A stretch of DNA of 9,205 nt, taken from assembly GCA_052035955.1 (NCBI GenBank), contig JBPOHD010000117.1:1-9205 (forward strand). The letters are read 5' to 3'. Under the pieces are notes generated by a model. That model was not told where the DNA came from. It did not search any database and saw only the letters and a program-made list of their open reading frames with translations. A program made the translations under genes and the position numbers. This DNA comes from JAEUNJ01 sp052035955. GTDB lineage: Bacteria > Pseudomonadota > Gammaproteobacteria > Burkholderiales > Rhodocyclaceae. The first letter of the stretch is position 1; each line of letters opens with the position of its first letter. Positions 1-5,524 of the stretch are shown here, piece by piece.

Positions 1-119
1 ATTGGCGCTGAGGTGAGGGCGGGACGACTTCTCCTACAGTCTGTGCGGTTAGCCAGAAGCGCCGTTTGTCCCTCCGCCCCGACAGGCTCTTTCTACGCCT
101 GCCGCTTCTCAACATACAA

Positions 120-135
120 GCGCCGCATGCGGCGC
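120..135. repeat. Perfect 16-bp palindrome
   Basis: GCGCCGCATGCGGCGC reads the same on both strands with no spacer. It lies in the unassigned left-edge region, about 110 bp beyond the pirin stop codon. It could form a short hairpin in RNA only with a minimal loop, or be a site for a symmetric DNA-binding protein. In DNA this GC-rich it may also be fortuitous. Confidence 0.6.
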
Positions 136-202
136 GATGTCCTTCCTTCGCTCCGCGGAACGCCCCACCGGCCCGATCGGGGAGCGACGAGAGTTGGGAC
201 GG

Positions 203-239
203 CCGCCAGCCCCGTTCGGCTCCGGCCGAGGGCTGGCGG
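203..239 (-). terminator. Bulged stem-loop after pirin stop, possible transcript end
   Basis: The arms are CCGCCAGCCC (203-212) and GGGCTGGCGG (230-239), a perfect 10-bp outer stem. Inside it lies a second 5-bp stem, TCGGC (216-220) with GCCGA (225-229), closing a 4-nt loop; a 3-nt bulge (213-215) separates the two. It lies 7 nt beyond the pirin stop on the minus strand. No T-run follows on the minus strand, so it is not a canonical intrinsic terminator. It may instead protect the 3' end of the azoreductase-pirin mRNA or mark a Rho-dependent end. Confidence 0.4.
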
Positions 240-246
240 ACCCCTG

Positions 247-1122
247 TCAGGCGAACCGGCCGTCCCGGTAGTCGCGAAAGGCCTGGAGGATCTCCTCCTG
301 GCTGTTCATGACGAAGGGGCCGTGCTGGACGATCGGTTCGTTCAGGGGCCGGCCGGCGATCAGCACCGCCTTCGCCGGCCCGCCTTCGGCCCGCAGCACG
401 ACGCCGTCGCCGGCGTTGCCGAGCAGGGCCATGCGGCCCTGGGGCACCTGCGTTCCGGCCACCGTCACCGTGCCCCGGTAGGGGACGACGAAGGCGTTGT
501 GCCCCGCCGGCAGGACTTCGGCGAAGCTCGCGCCGGCCGGCAGGTGGATGTCCAGATACAGCGGTTCGGTGACCGGCCGGCTGACGGCGCCGGCAACGCC
601 GCGGCTCGTGCCGGCGATGACCACGACCTCGACGCCCTCCGCCGTGCGCAAGCGGGGCAGGTCGGCGGCCTGGAAGTCCCGGTACCAGGGGGCGGCCATC
701 TTGTCCTTGGCCGGCAGGTTGAGCCAGAGCTGGAAGCCTTCCATGAGGCCCTCCTCCTGCTCCGGCATCTCCGAGTGGATGACGCCGCGGCCGGCCGTCA
801 TCCACTGCATGCCGCCGTTTTCCAGCAGGCCCTCGTGGCCGGCGTTGTCCCGGTGGCGCATGCGGCCGGCGATCATGTAGGTGACGGTCTCGAAGCCCCG
901 GTGCGGATGGTCGGGAAAGCCGGCGATGTAGTCGCCCGGATCGTTGCTGCCGAAGATGTCGAGCATCAGGAATGGGTCGAGGCGGCGCTGCAGGTTCTGG
1001 GTCAGCACCCGGTTGATGCGCACGCCGGCGCCGTCCATGACCCCCTGGCCGCCGACCAGGCGCTCCACGGGGCGGGGACTGGCGACCTCCGGGCCGGCGG
1101 CTTCGATGACTTTGGCATCCAT
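247..1122 (-). CDS. Pirin family protein (bicupin metal-binding protein)
   Basis: A 291-residue pirin-family bicupin, close to the usual 230-300 residues. The N-terminal cupin shows the expected iron ligands: H72 and H74 in DHPHRGFETV, and H116 and E118 in VIHSEMPEQEEG. The second, pirin-C cupin occupies roughly residues 180-285. No signal peptide is seen, so it is probably cytoplasmic. Bacterial pirins such as E. coli YhhW have quercetin dioxygenase activity in vitro, while others act as redox-sensing or protein-interaction partners; the substrate here cannot be read from sequence. I chose the ATG at 1122 because AGGAG lies 7 nt upstream (1130-1134) and the family homology begins there; a longer open frame upstream lies inside the azoreductase gene. 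It is the second gene of an operon, 28 nt after the azoreductase stop. The family call is confident, the function is not. Confidence 0.93.
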   Translation of the reverse strand: MDAKVIEAAGPEVASPRPVERLVGGQGVMDGAGVRINRVLTQNLQRRLDPFLMLDIFGSNDPGDYIAGFPDHPHRGFETVTYMIAGRMRHRDNAGHEGLLENGGMQWMTAGRGVIHSEMPEQEEGLMEGFQLWLNLPAKDKMAAPWYRDFQAADLPRLRTAEGVEVVVIAGTSRGVAGAVSRPVTEPLYLDIHLPAGASFAEVLPAGHNAFVVPYRGTVTVAGTQVPQGRMALLGNAGDGVVLRAEGGPAKAVLIAGRPLNEPIVQHGPFVMNSQEEILQAFRDYRDGRFA

Positions 1123-1150
1123 GTTCTCTCTCCTGTCGGTCGCCGGGGTC

Positions 1151-1750
1151 TCAGGCGAAAAGGGCGTCGATCTCGGCGCGGGCGCCGGCCAGTCCCTGCT
1201 GCTCGGCCTCCGGTCCCATGCCGAGACCCTCAGCATAGACGAAGCGCAGGTCGGTCATGCCCAGGAAGCCGAGGACGGTCCGCAGGTAGGGCACCACGGT
1301 GTCGGAGGCCAGGTCCCGGTGGATGCCGCCGCGGGTCAGGGCCACATAAACCGTCTTGCCGGTCAGCAGGCCCTCGGGGCCGTTCTCCGTGTAGCGGAAG
1401 GTGACCCGGGCCCGGGAGATCGCGTCGATCCAGTTCTTGAGCTGGGTGCTGACGCCGAAGTTGTACATGGGCACGCCGAGGACCAGGACGTCGGCCGCCT
1501 GGACCTCTGCGATCAGCGCGTCGTCGAGGGCCACGCGGGCGGCCTGCCCGGCAGTGCGCTGGGCCTCCGGCGTGAACAAGGCCTGCAAGGCTGCCTCGTC
1601 CAGGGCCGGGTGGGGCTTGGCGGCCAGGTCGCGCACCGTCATCGAGGCGCCCGGATGGGCGGCCCGGGTGCGGGCGGCAATGTCGTCGGCCAGGGTGGAG
1701 GAATGGGAGCCGGCGCGGCGGGCGCTGGAATTGATCTGCAGGATGTTCAT
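1151..1750 (-). CDS. azoR: FMN-dependent NADH azoreductase / quinone reductase
   Basis: A 199-residue flavodoxin-fold enzyme matching the AzoR (AcpD) family in length (E. coli AzoR is about 200). The N-terminus has the FMN phosphate-binding loop (SSARRAGSHSSTL, residues 8-20) after the first beta strand MNILQIN. The family signature PMYNFGVSTQLKNWID spans 94-109, and a second flavin-contact segment, ALTRGGI, lies at 137-143. Family members are cytoplasmic homodimers that reduce azo compounds and quinones by two-electron transfer from NAD(P)H; quinone detoxification is the likelier physiological role. The ATG at 1750 has GGAGA 5 nt upstream (1756-1760). It is the first gene of the azoR-pirin operon and is divergent from the LysR gene, with 89 nt between the two starts. 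That arrangement implies control by the LysR protein, probably in response to an electrophile or quinone, which is inferred. Confidence 0.93.
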   Translation of the reverse strand: MNILQINSSARRAGSHSSTLADDIAARTRAAHPGASMTVRDLAAKPHPALDEAALQALFTPEAQRTAGQAARVALDDALIAEVQAADVLVLGVPMYNFGVSTQLKNWIDAISRARVTFRYTENGPEGLLTGKTVYVALTRGGIHRDLASDTVVPYLRTVLGFLGMTDLRFVYAEGLGMGPEAEQQGLAGARAEIDALFA

Positions 1751-1830
1751 GGCGTTCTCCGTGGTCGTTGGTCGGGTATTGGCAATGTAGTGTTCGCCAC
1801 CCGTGGGCGGAAGACGCCAAAACGGATAAC

Positions 1831-1852
1831 ATTGTTCCAATGATGGAACAAT
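1831..1852. promoter_or_regulatory. Inverted repeat over the lysR start, probable LysR operator
   Basis: The perfect arms ATTGTTCCA (1831-1839) and TGGAACAAT (1844-1852) are separated by ATGA. This is the only AT-containing perfect dyad of this size that I found in the window. It lies at the lysR end of the divergent azoR/lysR region, where autorepressing LysR proteins bind. Its dyad symmetry has even spacing (T-N10-A, T-N12-A), so it is not a strict T-N11-A LysR box, although off-centre T-N11-A pairs exist. On the minus strand a poor -35/-10 pair (TTGTTC, 17 nt, TATCCG, positions 1851 to 1823) overlaps it and could be the azoR promoter. In RNA the lysR start codon would sit in the loop. Confidence 0.55.
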
Positions 1853-2778
1853 TGGACGCCAACGACCTGCTGCTGTTCGCGCGCATCGCCGAGGCCGGCA
1901 GCTTCAACCGGGCGGCGGAACGGGTCGGCCTGCCCCGGTCCACCGTGTCCCGGCGCATCGCCCTGTTGGAGGCGCGACTCGGGGAACGCCTGATCCTGCG
2001 CACCACCCGCCAGCTCTCGCTGACGGAATTCGGCCAGGCCCTGCTGGACCACGCCCGGCAGGTGGCCGACGAGGTGGCGGCGGCCGAGGCGCTGGCCCAG
2101 CACCGGCAGGCCGAGCCCCGGGGCCGGCTGCGCGTCTCGATGCCCGGCGACTTCGCGAACCTGGTGCTGGCCGACCTGCTGGCCCGCTTCGTCGAGCGCC
2201 ATCCCGCGGTGACGCTGGAGCTGGACCTCTCGCCGCGGCGGGTGGACCTGCTGGCGGAGAATTTCGACCTGGCCATCCGCATGGGCGAGTTGCCCGACGA
2301 TGCCAGCCTCGCCGCCCGGCAGGTCGCCACCTTCTCGGCCGGCCTCTACGCCTCCCCGGCCTATGCGGTGCGCCACGGGCTGCCGGAGCGTCCCGAGGAC
2401 CTGGAACGGCACCGGACCCTCGGCCTGCCGGCCCGGGGCAAACCAGTGTCATGGGTCCTCGGCCGCGGCAAGACCCGGGTGGAGGTCGCGCCACAGGCCT
2501 GCATCACCGCCAACTCCCCCGACCTGCTGGTCATCCTCGCCCGCCGCGGCAGCGGCATCACCGCCGTGCCGGACCACTACGCGGCGCCCATCGTGGCCCG
2601 TGGCGACCTGGTGCGCATCCTGCCCGACTGGTGCCTGCCGTCCGCGCCCGCCTGGGCCGTCTTCCCCGGCCGCCGCCTGATGCCGGCCAAGACCCGCGTT
2701 TTCCTGGACATGCTGGCGGAGGAACTGCCGGACGGCACCGCCAACCGGCCAGGACGGGGAAAGCTCGCCGGACGATAG
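1840..2778 (+). CDS. LysR-family transcriptional regulator
   Basis: A 312-residue LysR-type regulator of normal length. The N-terminal winged helix-turn-helix spans about residues 6-65 (LLLFARIAEAGSFNRAAERV, then LPRSTVSRRIALLEARLGERL, then TEFGQALLDHARQ). A dimerisation helix follows at about 66-95, and a periplasmic-binding-protein-like effector domain at about 96-300 (GRLRVSMPGDFANLVL, DLAIRMGELPDDASLAARQV, GSGITAVPDHYA). The domain pattern resembles the CrgA/AaeR-like subgroup that often sits beside oxidoreductase genes. Two tandem ATGs (1840, 1843) are possible starts; the 1840 codon is used here. Neither has a Shine-Dalgarno sequence, and a longer TTG-initiated frame from 1768 adds residues that LysR proteins lack. 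It is divergent from azoR-pirin and is probably both its regulator and an autoregulator. The effector is unknown. Confidence 0.93.
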   Translation: MMEQLDANDLLLFARIAEAGSFNRAAERVGLPRSTVSRRIALLEARLGERLILRTTRQLSLTEFGQALLDHARQVADEVAAAEALAQHRQAEPRGRLRVSMPGDFANLVLADLLARFVERHPAVTLELDLSPRRVDLLAENFDLAIRMGELPDDASLAARQVATFSAGLYASPAYAVRHGLPERPEDLERHRTLGLPARGKPVSWVLGRGKTRVEVAPQACITANSPDLLVILARRGSGITAVPDHYAAPIVARGDLVRILPDWCLPSAPAWAVFPGRRLMPAKTRVFLDMLAEELPDGTANRPGRGKLAGR

Positions 2779-2797
2779 GCAGGCATGCGCCGGCTAT

Positions 2798-2814
2798 CCG
2801 GCCGATCCGGCCGG
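2798..2814 (+). other. Weak stem-loop after lysR
   Basis: CCGGCC (2798-2803) and GGCCGG (2809-2814) can pair around a 5-nt loop, starting 20 nt after the lysR stop. No T-run follows, so termination here is doubtful. The rest of the 207-nt spacer before the next gene (2779-2985) shows no gene; an open frame through it in phase with the downstream protein lacks family similarity. Confidence 0.2.
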
Positions 2815-2923
2815 TGGTTGGCAAATGACGGCAACGTCGCCAAGCCCTCGCCAACGCGAAAAAGCGACCACCCTTCGTCGCCGCCCTGGGTACCCCGGTG
2901 GTGGCGGATTCCGGATGTCCCTG

Positions 2924-2953
2924 TTGCGGACGTGGCGCCCGACCCCGGACAAT
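2924..2953 (+). promoter_or_regulatory. Weak sigma70-like promoter candidate for the DUF255 gene
   Basis: TTGCGG (2924-2929) and GACAAT (2948-2953) are 18 nt apart, matching the consensus at 3 and 4 of 6 positions. The start would fall near 2960, leaving a leader of about 25 nt that includes AGGAA at 2970-2974. It is the best-placed pair I found in the spacer but could easily be chance. Confidence 0.22.
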
Positions 2954-2985
2954 GGCCTTCCGACCTCGCAGGAACGAACAGGACC

Positions 2986-4992
2986 ATGCCGAACCGCCTC
3001 GCCGCCGAAACTTCCCCCTATCTGGCGCAACACGCAGAAAACCCCGTCGAATGGTACCCCTGGGGTGAGGAAGCGCTCACCCGGGCGCGTGCCGAGGACA
3101 GGCCCATCCTGCTGTCCATCGGCTACTCGGCCTGCCACTGGTGCCACGTGATGGCCCACGAGTCCTTCGAGGACGAGGCCGTGGCGGCGGTGATGAACCG
3201 CCTGTTCGTGAACGTCAAGGTGGACCGGGAGGAGCGGCCGGACCTGGACCAGATCTACCAGACGGCGCACCAGCTCCTGCAGCAGCGCCCCGGCGGCTGG
3301 CCCCTGACCATGTTCCTCACCCCGGACGGGACGCCCTTCTTCGGCGGCACCTACTTCCCGAAGTCGCCCCGCTACGGCCTGCCCGGGTTTGCCGGCCTCT
3401 GCGAGCAGGTGGCCGCCGCGTTCCGGGACCGGCGCGCCGACGTGGAGGACCAGAACCGCTCCCTGCGCGAGGCCCTGGCCGGCCTGGACGCGGGCGGCGC
3501 CGGCACGGCGGACCTGGACGCCCGACCCCTGACCACCGCCCGGGAAGTGCTGGTGCGCAGCTTCGACGGCCGTTGGGGCGGCTTCGGCGGCGCCCCGAAG
3601 TTTCCCCATCCGACCGACCTGGCCCTGCTCTGGCGGCGGGCGGTGGGCGACGGCGACGAGGTGGCGCGCGGCGTCGTCCTGACGACGCTGGTCCGCATGG
3701 CCGAAGGCGGCATCCAAGACCACCTGGGAGGCGGCTTCTGCCGCTACAGCGTGGACGAGCGCTGGGAGATTCCCCACTTCGAGAAGATGCTCTACGACAA
3801 CGGGCCCCTCCTCGCCCTCTACGCCGAGGTGGCCGCCGCCACCGGCGACGCCTTCCTGCGCCGGGCCGCCGAAGGCATCGCCGCCTGGACCCTGCGCGAG
3901 ATGCAGGCCCCGGCGGGCGGCTACTACTCCTCGCTGGACGCCGATTCGGAAGGCGAGGAAGGGCGCTACTACGTCTGGGACCGGGAAGAGATCCGGCAGG
4001 CGCTGAGCGCCGACGAATGGGCCGTCGCCCGCGTCGCCTGGGGGCTGGACGAGGCGCCCAATTTCGGGGACCGGCACTGGCACCTGAAGGTGGCCGGCCA
4101 TCCGGGCGCGGCGGACGAGGCGCTGCTCGACGCGGCCCGGGAAAAGCTCTTCGCGGTACGGGACAAGCGTGTCCGCCCGGGCCTGGACGACAAGATCCTG
4201 ACCAGTTGGAACGGCCTGATGATCGCCGGCATGGCGCGGGCCGGACGCCTGCTGGACCGGCCGGACTGGATCGAATCGGCCTTCCGCGCCACCGATTTCC
4301 TGCGCGCGGTCCATTGGGCCGACGGCCGCCTGCTGGCCACCAGCAAGGACGGCCGGGCCCACCTGAACGCCTACCTGGACGACCATGCCTTCCTGCTCGC
4401 GGCGCTGCTTGAACTGCTCCAGTGCCGTTTCCGCGCCGCCGACCTGGACTTCGCGCGGGAACTCGCCGACGCCCTGCTGGCCGACTTCGAGGATGCGGAA
4501 CGGGGCGGGTTCTACTTCACCCGCCATGACCACGAGGCGCTGATCCAGCGCCCCCGGCCGGGCCACGACAATGCCACCCCCTCGGGCAACGGCGTCGCGG
4601 CCACGGCCCTGCAGCGCCTGGGCCACCTGCTCGGGGAACCCCGCTACCTGGAGGCGGCCCGGCGAACCCTGGCGAGCTTCGCCCCGGCCATGGGGCGCCA
4701 GGGCGGTGGCTGGTCCAGCCTGTGCGAAGCCCTCGAGGAGGCCCTGCTCCCTCCGGCCATCGTGATCCTGCGCGGTCCCGCGGAGGAGGTGGCCGGCTGG
4801 CAGCGCCGCCTCGAGGACCGGCCAAGCCCGGGACGCCTGGCCCTTCCGCTGCCCAACGGCCTAGAAGACGTGCCAACCGCACTGGCGAAACCGGAGACCG
4901 ATCGTGTCAACGCCTGGGTCTGCCGCGGCGTTACTTGCCTTGCCCCGGCCGCCGAGTTCGAAGCCCTGGAGCGGAATTTGCAGGCGGATTGA
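2986..4992 (+). CDS. DUF255 thioredoxin-domain protein (YyaL/SPATA20 family)
   Basis: A 668-residue protein of the DUF255 family (B. subtilis YyaL, human SPATA20), near the usual length. An N-terminal thioredoxin-like domain (about 1-165) begins with NRLAAETSPYLAQHAENPV and carries the redox-type motif C50-H-W-C53-H, then KVDREERPDLDQIY (78-91), GGWPLTMFLTPDG (103-115) and GGTYFP. A long alpha/alpha-barrel-like region (about 185-600) follows, with GGFGGAPKFPHPTD (198-211), HLGGGFCRYSVDERWEIPHFEKMLYDN (246-272) and LTSWNGLMIAGMARAG (405-420), reminiscent of six-hairpin glycosidases and GlcNAc 2-epimerase folds. The C-terminus has the family's paired cysteines C646 and C651. No signal peptide is visible, so it is probably cytoplasmic. 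The reaction and substrate of this family are not established. The start at 2986 matches the conserved N-terminus and has AGGAA 11 nt upstream. It may be co-transcribed with the cytochrome c gene 57 nt downstream. Confidence 0.93.
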   Translation: MPNRLAAETSPYLAQHAENPVEWYPWGEEALTRARAEDRPILLSIGYSACHWCHVMAHESFEDEAVAAVMNRLFVNVKVDREERPDLDQIYQTAHQLLQQRPGGWPLTMFLTPDGTPFFGGTYFPKSPRYGLPGFAGLCEQVAAAFRDRRADVEDQNRSLREALAGLDAGGAGTADLDARPLTTAREVLVRSFDGRWGGFGGAPKFPHPTDLALLWRRAVGDGDEVARGVVLTTLVRMAEGGIQDHLGGGFCRYSVDERWEIPHFEKMLYDNGPLLALYAEVAAATGDAFLRRAAEGIAAWTLREMQAPAGGYYSSLDADSEGEEGRYYVWDREEIRQALSADEWAVARVAWGLDEAPNFGDRHWHLKVAGHPGAADEALLDAAREKLFAVRDKRVRPGLDDKILTSWNGLMIAGMARAGRLLDRPDWIESAFRATDFLRAVHWADGRLLATSKDGRAHLNAYLDDHAFLLAALLELLQCRFRAADLDFARELADALLADFEDAERGGFYFTRHDHEALIQRPRPGHDNATPSGNGVAATALQRLGHLLGEPRYLEAARRTLASFAPAMGRQGGGWSSLCEALEEALLPPAIVILRGPAEEVAGWQRRLEDRPSPGRLALPLPNGLEDVPTALAKPETDRVNAWVCRGVTCLAPAAEFEALERNLQAD

Positions 4993-5005
4993 ATTCGGCT
5001 AGACT
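4978..5005 (+). promoter_or_regulatory. Possible promoter for the cytochrome c gene
   Basis: TTGCAG (4978-4983) and TAGACT (5000-5005) are separated by 16 nt, matching the sigma70 consensus at 3 and 4 of 6 positions. The -35 box lies inside the last codons of the DUF255 gene. The start would be near 5012, giving a leader of about 38 nt. It would let the cytochrome be expressed independently of its upstream neighbour. Confidence 0.33.
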
Positions 5006-5049
5006 GCCGGTTTGTTCCGCCACCCCCACCACACCAAGCGAGGATAAAG

Positions 5050-5358
5050 ATGAAAGCTGTTGTCGCCACCCTGATCGCCGGCGCCGCCCTGGTCGCCACC
5101 AATGCCATGGCCAACGAGGAACTGGCCAAGAAGAGCGGCTGCATGGCCTGCCATTCCGCCGACAAGAAGATCGTCGGCCCCGCCTACAAGGACGTGGCCA
5201 AGAAGTACGCCGGCCAGAAGGACGCCGAGGCCAAGCTGGCCGAGAAGGTCACCAAGGGCGGCAAGGGCGCCTGGGGCGAGGTTCCGATGCCGCCCAATGC
5301 TGCCGTCAAGCCCGACGACGTGAAGACCCTGGTCAAGTGGGTCCTCTCGATGAAGTGA
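5050..5358 (+). CDS. Periplasmic class I c-type cytochrome (c551/c552-like)
   Basis: A 102-residue precursor. Residues 1-21 form a Sec signal peptide (MKAVVATLIAGAALVATNAMA) with cleavage predicted after AMA, leaving a mature protein of about 81 residues, the size of cytochromes c551/c552. The heme attachment motif is C31-M-A-C34-H35, with H35 as proximal ligand, followed by IVGPAYKDVAKKY (41-53). The distal ligand is M80 in EVPMPPN. The C-terminal helix VKTLVKWVLSM packs on the heme in this family. It is a soluble electron carrier, in related bacteria a donor to terminal oxidases, nitrite reductase or peroxidase; the partner is not shown by this window. AGGA lies 5 nt before the ATG. It is transcribed in the same direction as the DUF255 gene upstream and ends at a strong terminator. 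Confidence 0.95.
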   Translation: MKAVVATLIAGAALVATNAMANEELAKKSGCMACHSADKKIVGPAYKDVAKKYAGQKDAEAKLAEKVTKGGKGAWGEVPMPPNAAVKPDDVKTLVKWVLSMK

Positions 5359-5374
5359 ACCTCGTTCGCGAGGT
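5359..5374 (+). other. Small hairpin with TTCG loop after cytochrome c
   Basis: ACCTCG (5359-5364) pairs with CGAGGT (5369-5374) around TTCG, beginning at the base after the stop codon. Together with the terminator 8 nt downstream it makes a double-hairpin 3' end, which could protect the short mRNA from exonucleases. The closing pair is G-C rather than the especially stable C-G. Confidence 0.55.
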
Positions 5375-5381
5375 CAGGAAG

Positions 5382-5410
5382 AACCGGCCCCGTGCGGGCC
5401 GGTTTTTTTT
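5382..5410 (+). terminator. Rho-independent terminator of the cytochrome c gene
   Basis: AACCGGCCC (5382-5390) pairs perfectly with GGGCCGGTT (5396-5404) around a 5-nt loop, and eight Ts run from 5403 to 5410. This is a canonical intrinsic terminator 23 nt after the stop codon. It insulates the ABC importer operon that begins 39 nt further on. Confidence 0.93.
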
Positions 5411-5448
5411 CGTCCGTTCCCGGGATTGGGACAAGGCCGTCATCGTTA

Positions 5449-5477
5449 TTGACAAGGGATGGGCCGGCAAGCAGAAT
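5449..5477 (+). promoter_or_regulatory. Sigma70-type promoter of the liv operon
   Basis: A perfect TTGACA -35 box (5449-5454), a 17-nt spacer and CAGAAT (5472-5477, 4 of 6 consensus bases) lie just after the upstream terminator. The predicted start near 5484 gives a leader of about 40 nt with GGAGAAG (5512-5518) ahead of the livK ATG. No clear operator was seen, so regulation of the operon is not readable here. Confidence 0.6.
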
Positions 5478-5524
5478 CGGCCACGATTTTCGATCCCGCA
5501 TCCATCTCCCCGGAGAAGCCCCCC

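Larger units (their letters stand above)
1..246. other. Left-edge stretch with no recognisable gene
   Basis: I recognise no gene here. A minus-strand frame is open from an ATG at 113-115 to the left edge (starting MLRSGRRRKS). It is arginine-rich, has no Shine-Dalgarno sequence and resembles no family I know, so it could be the start of a gene running off the window or chance. Plus-strand open frames that continue into the next gene are its antisense shadow. Structured DNA is present: a perfect 16-bp palindrome at 120-135 and a stem-loop at 203-239, listed separately. No insertion-sequence terminal repeats could be assigned. Confidence 0.5.

Noticed and set aside
1..120. Possible insertion-sequence end at the left edge
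   Set aside because: I could not find a matching inverted repeat, target duplication or transposase similarity within the window.
13..1404. Long plus-strand open frame of 463 codons
   Set aside because: It is antisense to the pirin and azoreductase genes, which have clear family motifs, ribosome-binding sites and normal lengths. High GC content keeps antisense frames open.
2785..2985. N-terminal extension of the DUF255 protein to the ATG at 2785
   Set aside because: The extra 67 residues lack family similarity and overlap a stem-loop and promoter-like sequence. The conserved N-terminus begins at 2986 with an upstream AGGAA.
3133..3147. CHWCH in the DUF255 protein read as a heme c attachment site (CxxCH)
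   Set aside because: The protein has no signal peptide and the motif sits at the thioredoxin-like active-site position conserved in DUF255 proteins, so heme attachment is unlikely despite the adjacent cytochrome gene.
2794..4626. Minus-strand open frame of 610 codons opposite the DUF255 gene
   Set aside because: Shadow of the DUF255 coding sequence, with no motif of its own.
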